From: Microbacterium sp. RURRCA19A
Lineage (GTDB): Bacteria > Actinomycetota > Actinomycetes > Actinomycetales > Microbacteriaceae
NCBI RefSeq assembly: GCF_900156455.1
Contig: NZ_FTNQ01000003.1
Coordinates: 248,001 to 312,000, forward strand
Direction of reading: 5' to 3'
DNA: 64,000 nt
The notes under the pieces were generated by a model, which was not told the origin of the DNA, did no database searches, and was given only the letters and a program-made list of their open reading frames with translations. Below are positions 1-7,791 of the stretch, one piece after another; position 1 is the first letter of the stretch; each line of letters starts with the position of its first letter. The translations under genes and the position numbers were made by a program.

Positions 1-458
1 GGGTGGATGTAGAACCAGTCCCGATCGGACGCGCCCGCTCGAAGGTCTTCCAGGATGCCGATGGCCTCGGACGCCTCGGGCTTGTACTCGTCGGTGAAGC
101 CCTCGGTATCGATGAGGCGGGGGCCTCCCTCGGCGACGAGCGAGCCGCCCGCTCCCCCGACAACGCCCAGACGGACGGACTCGGGAAGGACCGAGGCGAG
201 CTGCGCGATCGCGGGGCGGAGCTTGCCGAGCATGTCGCCGCGCGGCGCCACGGCCGAGACGACGACGTCGACGCCCTCGAGCTCGGCGGTCAGGCCGGGC
301 ACGTCGAGAACGGTGCCTTCGACGTACGTGGCACCCTCGACGCGCTCGGCGGGTACCGACCGGGCGACCGAGACGACGGTGTGGCCGCGCCGCACGGCTT
401 CGGCGACGATGTGGGCCCCGGCGTAGCCGGTTCCTCCGATGACTGCGATACGGGACAC
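1..458 (-). CDS. NAD(P)-binding oxidoreductase, 3' end cut by window
   Basis: The first 150 or so residues of an NAD(P)H-binding, atypical-SDR protein (NmrA/YwnB type) are visible; the C-terminus lies beyond base 1. The start is a GTG at 458, preceded by a GGAGGAGAGG ribosome site. The N-terminus carries the Rossmann fingerprint GGTGYAG at residues 7–13, then an acidic-loop region with repeated DVVVSAVAP-like strands. Such proteins act as oxidoreductases, epimerase-like enzymes or redox sensors, and the substrate cannot be read from the sequence. It lies 103 bp downstream of the E2 acyltransferase on the same strand, so it may be the third gene of that operon. Family assignment is fairly safe; function is not. 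Confidence 0.75.
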   Translation of the reverse strand, partial: MSRIAVIGGTGYAGAHIVAEAVRRGHTVVSVARSVPAERVEGATYVEGTVLDVPGLTAELEGVDVVVSAVAPRGDMLGKLRPAIAQLASVLPESVRLGVVGGAGGSLVAEGGPRLIDTEGFTDEYKPEASEAIGILEDLRAGASDRDWFYIH

Positions 459-561
459 GGATCTTCCTCTCCTCCGGTCCGCGGACTGCCGCGGACGACT
501 TCTCCCAGCGTGCCGCCTCGGGGCGCCGACGCGAAACGCCGACGCCCCGAACCGACACGAT

Positions 562-1908
562 TCACAGCAGGATCTGCAGAGGATTCTCGATCCGGGCGAC
601 GAACGCCGCGAGCCACTGGGCCGCCAGCGCACCGTCGAGCACGCGGTGGTCGGCGGACAGGGTCACCGACATGACCGTCGCGGCCGCGAGCGACCCGTCG
701 TCCTCGACCACGGGCCGCCGCGTCGCGGCACCGACGGCGAGGATGCCGGCGTGCGGCGGGTTGATGATGGCCGAGAACGACGTCGTCCCGTACATGCCGA
801 GGTTCGACACCGAGAAGGAGCCGCCCTCGAGCTCGTTCTGCTTCAGCCGCCCCTCGCGCGCGCGTGCCGCAAGGTCGCGGACCGTGGCGGCGAGCTCGCC
901 GATCGACAGGCGGTCGGCCGCCCGCACCACCGGCGTCAACAGCCCGCCGGGCACCGAGACCGCCACGGCGATGTCGGCGGCGGAGAATCGGCGCGTGGCA
1001 TCCGGGGTCCAGATCGCGTTCGCCTCGGGAACGTCGCGCAGTGCGCCCGCGACCGCCTTGACGACGAGGTCGTTCACCGAGATGCGCTGCTCTCGTCCCT
1101 CGTTGATCTGCGCCCGGAGGGCGAGCAGCGCATCGACGCGACAGTCGGCCTGCAGGTAGAAATGCGGAACGGTCGCCTTCGACTCGGTGAGACGCCGCGC
1201 GATCGCTCGCCGCATGCCGGTGTGCGGCACGTCCTCGTACCCGGCACCGACGGATGCCGGAACGACGGGCGGTTCGACGACCTCGGGGGCGGGCTCCGGA
1301 TGCCGCTCGACCGGCGCCGGGGTCCAGGCATCCAGGTCTCGGCGGACGATGCGTCCGCGCGGGCCCGATCCGGGGACCTCGGCGAGGTCGATGCCGCGCT
1401 CCGCGGCCAGGCGGCGCACGAGCGGGGAGGCGAAGAGGCGACGCTGCTCGCCGGGCGGGTCCACGGCAGCGGGCGCCAGCGCGGGAGCGGGCGGTTCCGC
1501 GGCAGCGGGCGCCGACGCGGGAGCGGGCGCCGGCGCGGGCGCGGGCGCGGACGCGGCGGGGGCCTCCGCCGCCTCCTCGGGTGCGGCGGCGACCTCGGTG
1601 TCGGACGGCGTCGCGGTCGCGGGAGCGGGCGCTCCTCCGGCGGCGGCGAGCGCGGCATCCACGCTCTCCCCCTCTTCGGCCAGAACGGCGATCGGGACGC
1701 CCACGGCCGCGGCGTCACCGGCGGGCAGGAGGATCCCCGCGAGGATGCCGGCGCGTTCGGCCTCGTACTCGACGACGGCCTTCTCGGTCTCGATCTCGAC
1801 GATCGCCTGGCCGGCGCGCACGGGGCTGCCGACCTCGACGAGCCAGCTCTGGATGGCCGCTTCGGCGGCGCCCGTGGCGATCTCGGGCATGCGGACGACG
1901 ACGGCCAT
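562..1908 (-). CDS. dihydrolipoamide acyltransferase (E2) of a 2-oxo acid dehydrogenase
   Basis: This 448-residue E2 component transfers the acyl group made by E1 from its lipoyl arm to CoA in a cytoplasmic multienzyme complex. The order is lipoyl domain (1–80, ETEKAVVEYE with the lipoylated lysine at 43), a long Ala/Pro/Glu-rich swinging linker (about 85–155), a peripheral-subunit-binding domain (about 160–200, with SPLVRRLAAERGIDL), and the catalytic acyltransferase domain with the DHRVLDG signature near the C-terminus (His421, Asp425). The ATG overlaps the TGA of the E1 gene by one base, so the two are translationally coupled. Only one lipoyl domain is present, as in acetoin or branched-chain complexes. 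No E3 gene lies nearby. Whether the substrate is pyruvate, a branched-chain 2-oxo acid or another acid is open. Confidence 0.92.
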   Translation of the reverse strand: MAVVVRMPEIATGAAEAAIQSWLVEVGSPVRAGQAIVEIETEKAVVEYEAERAGILAGILLPAGDAAAVGVPIAVLAEEGESVDAALAAAGGAPAPATATPSDTEVAAAPEEAAEAPAASAPAPAPAPAPASAPAAAEPPAPALAPAAVDPPGEQRRLFASPLVRRLAAERGIDLAEVPGSGPRGRIVRRDLDAWTPAPVERHPEPAPEVVEPPVVPASVGAGYEDVPHTGMRRAIARRLTESKATVPHFYLQADCRVDALLALRAQINEGREQRISVNDLVVKAVAGALRDVPEANAIWTPDATRRFSAADIAVAVSVPGGLLTPVVRAADRLSIGELAATVRDLAARAREGRLKQNELEGGSFSVSNLGMYGTTSFSAIINPPHAGILAVGAATRRPVVEDDGSLAAATVMSVTLSADHRVLDGALAAQWLAAFVARIENPLQILL

Positions 1909-4097
1909 CAGCGGATCCCTCCCGCCGCGCGGACGCGCTCGAGGCCGGCGACGACCTCTTCGGTGCGGGCGATGGCCGCCCGCTCGAGGACCTTCGAGAT
2001 GCTCGGGCTCGCCTCGCCGCCCGTGACGCGCTCGACCGGCTGATCCAGCCAGTCGAAGAAGCGCCGCTGGATCTCATCGGCGAGCCAGGCCCCGTAGGAC
2101 GGTCCGCGGGCGCCCTGCTCCACGATGAGGACCGCGTTGGTCTTGCGGATGCTCTCGCCGACGGTGTCCCAGTCGAGCGAGGCGCGGTCGAGCCACCGGA
2201 GGTCGATGACCTCGGCATCCGTTCCGGTCTGTTCGACCGCCTCGAGGGTGTGGCCGACCATGGACAGGTACGTGAGCACCGTCACGTCGTTCCCCTCGCG
2301 GCGCACGGCGGCGGAGCCCGGCGGGATGACGTAGTCGAGGTCGGCGTCGGGGACGCGGTCGGGGGTGCCGTAGAGGTCGACGTGCTCGATGACGAGGACG
2401 GGATCCTCCAGCGCGAGGGCGGCGTTCATCAGTCCGACGTAGTCCGCGGCGGTCGAGGCGGCGACGATCCGCCAGCCTGCCTGCGTTGCGAAGATGCCGG
2501 CCGGGTCCATGAGGTGCTGCGAGCCGTAGCCCGACCCCATCGCGATCTTCGTGCGCAGCACGAGCGGCACCGTGTTGTTGTCGCCGAACATGTGGCGGGC
2601 CTTGCCGACCTGGTTGAACACCTGGTCCGCGGCGACCCACATGAAATCGGGGTACATGAACTCCACGACCGGACGGAAGCGCCCGTCCATCGCGATGCCG
2701 CCCGCGGCGCCGAAGAAGCCGTTCTCGCTGATCGGAGTACCGATGACCCGGTCGGGGCCGTACTTCTCGGCGAGCCCCTTGGTCGCCCCGTTGGTGCCGC
2801 CGCCGAGACGGTGCACGTCCTCCCCCAGCACGATGATGCGCGGATCGGTCTCCATCCGTCGATCCATGGTCTGGGCGACGGCGTCGACGAACTTCACATC
2901 ACGCCAGGCACCGGTCCACTCCGCGGGCTCGGCCGACGCGAGGGCGGCGAGCTCGGAGGCATCCCCCCGGATGCCGGTGTCCACGACCGCGGGGTCGGGC
3001 CAGAGCTCCGGGCGGATGCGGCGTCGGCCGGGACGCTCGGGATCGGCCTCGACCACGGCCGCGACCGACTGCGCCACCGCAGTGACCGCCTGCTCGCGGA
3101 CGGCCTCGGCCTCGGAATCGTCGAGGAGCCCGAGGCGGCGCATCTCGGACGCCATCCGCTCCAGCGGATCGCGGGCGCGCCACTGCCCCTCTTCATCCTT
3201 GGTCCGGTAGCCGAACGCGCTTCCGGGGTAGGGACCGTTCTGGTGGAAGAAGCGGTAGACCTCGGCCTCGACGATCGCGGGACCCTCCCCCGCGCGCATG
3301 CGATCGAGCGCTTCGCCCATCGCGAGGTGCACGGCGAGCGGGTCCATGCCGTCGACACGCCACGCGGGGATCGAGAAGCCCTGACCGCGGACCGAGAAGC
3401 GGGTGTCGGCGCTGGCCTCGTCGGCGCGGGTCGAGACCGCGTAGAGGTTGTTCTCGATGAAGAACGCCACGGGGAGCTTCCACGTCGACGCGAGGTTCAT
3501 GGACTCCAGGACCGAGCCGATCTGACTCGACCCGTCGCCGAAGTAGTTGATCGACACGTCGGATGTCCCGGCGTGCTTCTGCGCCCAGGCGTGACCGGTG
3601 GCGAGCGGGGCACCGCCGCCGACGATCGCGTTCGTCCCCAGCGCGCCGGCCTCGAGCCACTGCAGGTGCATCGAGCCGCCGCGGCCGCCGGAGAATCCGG
3701 ACGCCAGCCCGAGGATCTCGGCGAGCGTGCGATCGAGCAGCGTCTGGACGTCGGGCGTCACGAGGGCGGTGGGATCGAGCGCACCGCCGGAGACGAAGGC
3801 GAGCGTCTTGGCGAGGAACTGGTGGTGTCCGCGGTGCGATCCGTTCACGGCATCCGCGGGTCGAAGGGACACGATCGAGCCGACCGCGCCGCCCTCCTGG
3901 CCGATGCTGGAATGCGCGGGGCCGTGGACGAGCCCGGCACCGGCCAGGTCGAGCACCGCTTCTTCGAAGGCTCGGATCAGGTGCAGCTGACCGAGCATCG
4001 TCCCGAGCAGTTCGGGGTCGGCCGCCTTCCAGTCGGCGGCGGTCGTCTCAAGCTGCACCCACTCGACTCCGGTGTTCAGCCGTTTCCGCTTGGCCAT
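1908..4097 (-). CDS. fused alpha-beta E1 subunit of a 2-oxo acid dehydrogenase
   Basis: This 729-residue protein joins what are usually two E1 chains. The N-terminal half is the alpha-type domain, with the thiamine-diphosphate motif GDGSSQIGSVLESMN and an ENN further on. The C-terminal half is the beta-type transketolase-like domain (VLGEDVHRLGGGTNG, then DPVLVIEHVDLYG). It decarboxylates a 2-oxo acid and passes the acyl group to E2. The ATG at 4097 was chosen over an upstream in-frame GTG at 4109 because GAGGAG lies six bases before it. It is the first gene of an operon running toward base 1 and is divergent from the VOC/GntR pair. Fused E1 chains are known in actinobacteria, often with branched-chain or acetoin-type complexes. 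The neighbours suggest it consumes the last 2-oxo acid of the cluster's pathway. Confidence 0.92.
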   Translation of the reverse strand: MAKRKRLNTGVEWVQLETTAADWKAADPELLGTMLGQLHLIRAFEEAVLDLAGAGLVHGPAHSSIGQEGGAVGSIVSLRPADAVNGSHRGHHQFLAKTLAFVSGGALDPTALVTPDVQTLLDRTLAEILGLASGFSGGRGGSMHLQWLEAGALGTNAIVGGGAPLATGHAWAQKHAGTSDVSINYFGDGSSQIGSVLESMNLASTWKLPVAFFIENNLYAVSTRADEASADTRFSVRGQGFSIPAWRVDGMDPLAVHLAMGEALDRMRAGEGPAIVEAEVYRFFHQNGPYPGSAFGYRTKDEEGQWRARDPLERMASEMRRLGLLDDSEAEAVREQAVTAVAQSVAAVVEADPERPGRRRIRPELWPDPAVVDTGIRGDASELAALASAEPAEWTGAWRDVKFVDAVAQTMDRRMETDPRIIVLGEDVHRLGGGTNGATKGLAEKYGPDRVIGTPISENGFFGAAGGIAMDGRFRPVVEFMYPDFMWVAADQVFNQVGKARHMFGDNNTVPLVLRTKIAMGSGYGSQHLMDPAGIFATQAGWRIVAASTAADYVGLMNAALALEDPVLVIEHVDLYGTPDRVPDADLDYVIPPGSAAVRREGNDVTVLTYLSMVGHTLEAVEQTGTDAEVIDLRWLDRASLDWDTVGESIRKTNAVLIVEQGARGPSYGAWLADEIQRRFFDWLDQPVERVTGGEASPSISKVLERAAIARTEEVVAGLERVRAAGGIR

Positions 4098-4123
4098 GTC
4101 GCTCCTCACGCGTCGTTGCGTTC

Positions 4124-4175
4124 ACCTGTACAGGTCGTTCGCTCACACTGTACGATCGGATTGTCTCCAATACAA
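4124..4175. promoter_or_regulatory. divergent control region: palindrome, shared motif, GntR-like operator
   Basis: Three elements lie between the E1 gene and the VOC gene. ACCTGTACAGGT at 4124–4135 is a perfect 12-bp palindrome. CGTTCGCTCACACT at 4136–4149 recurs almost unchanged in two other promoter regions of the cluster. TTGTCTCCAATACAA at 4161–4175 has the TTGTnTnnnAnACAA symmetry typical of operators bound by FCD-type GntR regulators. The GntR gene 0.6 kb away is the obvious candidate ligand-responsive binder of the last element. Role is inferred. Confidence 0.5.
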
Positions 4176-4246
4176 GGCGTAAGCAACGCGAGATACTGTC
4201 GAGAGGCGCCCTATGAGGCGTCAATGGATCCAATGGAGGATGCGAC

Positions 4247-4771
4247 ATGGGACTTCCGGGACTGCGCGGCAGCGACCACATCGGCTTCACCGTCCCCGAC
4301 CTCGACGAGGCCGAGACTTTCCTCGTCGATGTCCTCGGCGCGGTGCCCGTGTACACGCTCCCCGGCCGCAGCGGCGAAGGCGACTGGATGACGCGGCAGC
4401 TCGGCGTGCACCCGCGGACCGCGATCCGCGAGATCCGGTTCTACCGCCTCGGCAACGGCACGAACCTCGAGGTCTTCGCGTACGACGCCGCCGACGGACA
4501 GGCCCCTCCCCCGCGCAACAGCGACATCGGCGGGCACCACCTCGCGCTCTACGTCGACGACCTGGATGCCGCGGTCGCCCACCTGCACGCCCATGGCGTC
4601 GACGTCATGGGCGAACCGGTGGTGAGCGGCGCCGCTTCCGCGGGTCAGCGCTGGATCTACTTCCGCGCCCCGTGGGGCATGCAGTTCGAGCTCGTGAGCT
4701 TCCCCGACGGCAAGGCCTACGAACGCGACGCCGAGACGGTGCTGTGGCACCCCGCGAGGCCCGGCGAATGA
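4247..4771 (+). CDS. VOC-family (glyoxalase/dioxygenase-fold) protein
   Basis: The 174-residue product has two βαβββ modules of the vicinal-oxygen-chelate fold. A metal-ligand-like His occurs early (GSDHIGFTVPDL) and another in the second half (GGHHLALYVDDLDAA), followed by a Glu in the last strand (WGMQFELVSFP). Members are glyoxalases, methylmalonyl-CoA epimerases, ring-cleavage dioxygenases or resistance proteins, and nothing here decides between them. The ATG follows TGGAGGA by six bases. Its TGA overlaps the next gene's ATG (ATGA), so it is co-transcribed with the GntR regulator and divergent from the E1/E2 operon. A role on an intermediate of the local pathway is likely but unproven. 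Confidence 0.85.
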   Translation: MGLPGLRGSDHIGFTVPDLDEAETFLVDVLGAVPVYTLPGRSGEGDWMTRQLGVHPRTAIREIRFYRLGNGTNLEVFAYDAADGQAPPPRNSDIGGHHLALYVDDLDAAVAHLHAHGVDVMGEPVVSGAASAGQRWIYFRAPWGMQFELVSFPDGKAYERDAETVLWHPARPGE

Positions 4772-5445
4772 GCGGGCTCGCCGTCGCCCGCGACCACGGT
4801 CGCGCCGGAAGCGGGATCGCCGACACGCTGCGCGACGAGATCCTGCGTGGCATCCATCCGCCCGGCGCCCGCATCCGCCAGGAGGATCTCGCCGCACGAC
4901 ACACGACGAGCCGCATCCCGGTGCGCGAGGCGCTACGCATGCTCGAAGCCGAGGGACTCGTGACGCTCGTCGCCAACTCGGGCGCCTGGGTGTCACGCCT
5001 GACCCTCGCCGAGTGCGAGGAGTTGTATCTCGTGCGCGAGCGCATCGAGCCGGTGCTGCTCGGCATGAGCGCGCCGCTGCTCTCCCCCGACGACCTGGAC
5101 ACCCTCGACGTCCTCGCCGCACGCATGGAGAACGCGGATGCCGAGGACTTCCTGCGGCACGACCGGGAGTTCCACTTCGCCACCTATGCGCCGGCGCGCA
5201 CCGTGATGCTGGGCGACACGGTCGTGGGGCTCTGGAACCGAACGCATCACTACCGCCGCGCCTTCGTCACCGCCGCGCACGCCCGTCACGACGGCACCGC
5301 GCACCTCGACCACCGCCTGCTCGTGGCCGCCCTCCGCCGCGGCGACGCCGAGGAGGCCGCCCACGTGCTCGAGCGGCACATCCGTCGCACGCGCATCGAG
5401 CTGGAGCGGCATCCCGAGATCTTCGGGGAGAGCGGGGCACACTGA
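4768..5445 (+). CDS. GntR-family regulator, FCD subfamily
   Basis: A 225-residue repressor-type protein. Residues 10–75 form the winged helix of GntR proteins (IADTLRDEILRG, then RIPVREALRMLEAEGLV), and about 85–215 form an all-helical FCD ligand-binding domain with the metal/acid-binding pattern LxxVRERIEP, HDREFH and HRLLVAAL. The ATG overlaps the stop of the VOC gene by four bases. Family members usually sense organic acids and bind TTGTnTnnnAnACAA-like sites; one such site is at 4161–4175 in the divergent promoter region. It is therefore a good candidate regulator of the E1/E2 operon and of its own operon. The ligand is unknown. Confidence 0.93.
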   Translation: MSGLAVARDHGRAGSGIADTLRDEILRGIHPPGARIRQEDLAARHTTSRIPVREALRMLEAEGLVTLVANSGAWVSRLTLAECEELYLVRERIEPVLLGMSAPLLSPDDLDTLDVLAARMENADAEDFLRHDREFHFATYAPARTVMLGDTVVGLWNRTHHYRRAFVTAAHARHDGTAHLDHRLLVAALRRGDAEEAAHVLERHIRRTRIELERHPEIFGESGAH

Positions 5446-5605
5446 GGGAACGTGGGAAATCCGAGACGTGGCGCGCACTGGCATCGTCACTGACGCGCAT
5501 CGCTGGTAATACGACCAAACGACGTCGTCGTCGAAGCCGGGCGTCTTGGACTTTGCAATTACTGAATCACGGTGATTTCAATCCTCGTAAATGCGCGCGC
5601 CTTCT
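5446..5605. other. gene-free stretch entering low-G+C segment
   Basis: No gene is seen. From about 5530 the G+C falls from about 70% to about 50%. A short near-palindrome, AATCACGGTGATT, lies around 5563–5576. It may serve as a terminator or operator, or simply be part of transferred DNA. Confidence 0.3.
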
Positions 5606-5929
5606 TCACGGCACCTCATGGTCCGGGAGCCATGTGACGTCGGGGCCAAGCAGCGGACGCCAACCAAAAATGCGGCGCTCCACCTCGACCTCCTCTGGTC
5701 CACTGGGGATCCAGTCCACATCCCACTCGTCAATCAGACCACTCATCACATTTATCCCGCGAACATAGTGATCTCCGGGTACTCCAGCATGTGGCGAAGG
5801 TTCGATTACAAAAATCCACCAAGTCGGCATTGTGTCCGGGGTGACAAACACGTAGCGATCTTTCCACTCCCCCGCACGAATGCGACCGATACGTCCTTGA
5901 TCCCCCCAAAATTGCCTAGATAGTTGCAC
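5606..5929 (-). CDS. orphan hypothetical protein in low-G+C DNA
   Basis: I do not recognise this 107-residue product. It is rich in Trp, Pro and acidic residues (WGDQGRIGRIRAGEWKDR, TWWIFVIEP, DEWDVDWIP) and looks like a compact soluble β-rich protein, similar in feel to small immunity or phage-type orphans. The start is a GTG at 5929 with only a weak ribosome site; an in-frame stop lies eight codons upstream, so there is no longer version on this strand. Base composition is about 53% G+C against about 70% around it, and codon use includes rare AT-ending codons, a sign of transfer. Neighbours give no functional hint. It may be a real gene or the remnant of one. Confidence 0.5.
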   Translation of the reverse strand: MQLSRQFWGDQGRIGRIRAGEWKDRYVFVTPDTMPTWWIFVIEPSPHAGVPGDHYVRGINVMSGLIDEWDVDWIPSGPEEVEVERRIFGWRPLLGPDVTWLPDHEVP

Positions 5930-6127
5930 CTTAGAAGAACTTTGGATGATTCACGTGCATATCCTTACATCCTTTATATTGCTCGAACCCCCAAGTTAGG
6001 TTACTTGAAATCCGAATCTACCTCTGCTCGCAAGAGGCTCTCCTTGACCGCACGACCTAGGACTCCAGGGCGCAACTCGCCAGGCGGTTAGCCGCGCGAG
6101 CAGTCGCCAGCGGAGCTGAAAGCGAAA
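5930..6127. other. low-G+C spacer without a recognised gene
   Basis: About 200 bp upstream of the orphan ORF, with AT-rich runs near 5960–5985. No open frame of note and no repeat that I can see. It could hold the orphan's promoter. Confidence 0.3.
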
Positions 6128-6160
6128 GAACCCCGGCAGCCATTCAGCTGACCGGGGTTC
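6128..6160 (-). terminator. strong hairpin terminator of the seven-gene operon
   Basis: GAACCCCGGCAGC pairs with GCTG-A-CCGGGGTTC: 13 base pairs with one bulged A and a six-base loop, 25 bp past the stop of the SDR gene at 6185. It marks the end of the operon that starts at 15,425 and separates it from the low-G+C segment. Confidence 0.75.
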
Positions 6161-6184
6161 CAACGAGACTCACCCGACCGGGCC

Positions 6185-6889
6185 TCAGGTGATGCGCCAG
6201 CCCCGGTCGACGTAGAGGTTGGTCGCCGAGACGCCCTCGTTGTGGAGCAGGAACCGGGTGGCCTCGACCACGTCGTTCATGGTCGCCAGCTCGCCGCCGG
6301 GCGTGCGCGACGAGTAGCCCTCGAGGACGCCGGCGGGCTTGCCGGCCCAGAACGGGCTGTCGCCGATGATGCCCGGATGCAGGGCGTTCACGCGCAGGGG
6401 CGCGAGTTCGAGGGCGAGCGCGGTGGTCAACCCCTCGACGCCGCCGTTGATCGTCGAGACCGTGACCGACCCGGGGTACGGCGCGTCCTTCGCGCGGCCG
6501 CCGAACAGCACGATGCCGGTCGAGCGCTGGGGCACGAGCCGGTCCAGCAGCGTGTGCACGGTCTCGGTGTACCCCACGAGCTTGAGGGTCACCAAGCGCC
6601 GGGCGCGGGCGATGTCGTAGTCGCGCACCGTGTTCGCGTCGCGTTCGATCGCGGCGAGGACGAGGCCGTCGAGTTCGCCCACGTCGGCGAGCGCGGGCGC
6701 GATGTCGTCCGGCTCGGAGATGTCGACCGCGATGCCCCGGACATTCGGCCCGATCTCCCGGGCGATCGCCTCCGCGGCGACAGCATCACGACCCGTGAGC
6801 GTGACCTCGTGACCGTCGGCGGCGAGCGACGCGACGATCTCACGCCCGATACCGGACGTGCCCCCGACCACCAGATACCTGCGGCTCAT
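6185..6889 (-). CDS. short-chain dehydrogenase/reductase
   Basis: A 234-residue classical-type SDR. The nucleotide-binding motif GGTSGIGR is at residues 8–15 and an acidic pair follows in VDISEPDD. The active site is unusual: where most members have Y-x-x-x-K after a serine, this one shows STINGGVEGLT, so the catalytic Tyr/Lys pair is not obvious. That is a feature of some atypical SDRs and may mean altered chemistry. The ATG overlaps the preceding stop by four bases (ATGA). It is the last gene of the transporter/amidohydrolase operon and probably oxidises or reduces an intermediate. Confidence 0.85.
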   Translation of the reverse strand: MSRRYLVVGGTSGIGREIVASLAADGHEVTLTGRDAVAAEAIAREIGPNVRGIAVDISEPDDIAPALADVGELDGLVLAAIERDANTVRDYDIARARRLVTLKLVGYTETVHTLLDRLVPQRSTGIVLFGGRAKDAPYPGSVTVSTINGGVEGLTTALALELAPLRVNALHPGIIGDSPFWAGKPAGVLEGYSSRTPGGELATMNDVVEATRFLLHNEGVSATNLYVDRGWRIT

Positions 6890-7791
6890 GCCGCACCTCC
6901 CTCTCGTTCGTTCTCGGAGCCCGGGAGGAGTCCCCGCCGGGTGACCTCGGCCGCCGCACCCCAGTCGAGGCGGGCGAGAGCCGGCTCGGCCAGCGCCCGC
7001 TCGAACACGGCGGTGAGAGCCGCGAGCGTCGGCAGATGCGTGCCCGTCTCGCCCGCGATCTCGGCGCTCAGCCGCAGGTCCTTGTAGCCGAGCGCGACGT
7101 CGAACCCCGGCGGGTCGTACGCCTGTCGCGCGATCATGCCGCCGTAACCGCTGTACACGACCCCGGCGAACAGCGTCGACGTGAGGATCTCGATGAACAG
7201 CTCGGGATCGACGCCGCGAGCCTCGACCAGGGCGACCGACTCGCCGATCGCCTGGATGGCGTGGATGATGTCGTAGTTCACCGCGATCTTCACGGCGTTC
7301 GCCGTGGACGGCTCGGCGCCGAGGGGCCACACCCGCGCGGCGAACAGGTCCAGGTACGGCGTGACCTCGGCGACGTCGCCGGGAGCGCCCGCGACGAGGA
7401 CGTTGAGCTTGCCCTCCGCCGCGACCGTGGGCCGCCCGAGCACGGGAGCGGCGACGTAGCGCGCCCCCGCCGCCGCGAACCGGCGCTGCAGCTCCCCCGC
7501 CCCCGCGGGGCTGATCGACGCCATGTTCACGTGCACCCCGCCCGACGCGGATGCCACGGACGCGGCATCCAGGACCGAGAGCACCGCGGTGTCGTCGGCG
7601 AGCATCGAGAACGACACCGGGTGCGCGAGCGCCTCCGCGGGCGTCGCACACGCCACGGCCCCGGCGGCGACGAGCTGGTCCGCCGCGCCGGGCGAACGGT
7701 TCCAGACATGGACGCGGTGCCCGGCGTCGACGAGGCGGCGAGCCAGCGCCGCCCCCATCGAGCCGAGGCCGAGGAAACCGACCGACGCCAT
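6886..7791 (-). CDS. beta-hydroxyacid dehydrogenase family (3-hydroxyisobutyrate dehydrogenase-like)
   Basis: The 301-residue protein begins with the family's dinucleotide motif GFLGLGSMGAALARRL (residues 5–20) and the NADP-preference pattern VWNRSP. The second domain is the all-helical dimer domain. The catalytic lysine is in NAVKIAVNYDI and the substrate-binding loop in SPAGAGELQRRF. Family enzymes oxidise β-hydroxy acids or reduce semialdehydes in the cytosol. The ATG shares a base with the stop of the M24 gene and the TGA overlaps the SDR start, so it is tightly coupled in the operon. It probably acts after hydrolysis of the imported substrate; the true substrate cannot be told. Confidence 0.9.
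   Translation of the reverse strand: MASVGFLGLGSMGAALARRLVDAGHRVHVWNRSPGAADQLVAAGAVACATPAEALAHPVSFSMLADDTAVLSVLDAASVASASGGVHVNMASISPAGAGELQRRFAAAGARYVAAPVLGRPTVAAEGKLNVLVAGAPGDVAEVTPYLDLFAARVWPLGAEPSTANAVKIAVNYDIIHAIQAIGESVALVEARGVDPELFIEILTSTLFAGVVYSGYGGMIARQAYDPPGFDVALGYKDLRLSAEIAGETGTHLPTLAALTAVFERALAEPALARLDWGAAAEVTRRGLLPGSENEREGGAA

Noticed and set aside
1254..4391. A 1045-codon frame on the plus strand across the E1/E2 genes
   Set aside because: It is Arg/Pro/Ala-rich antisense of well-supported genes, a usual artefact at about 70% G+C.
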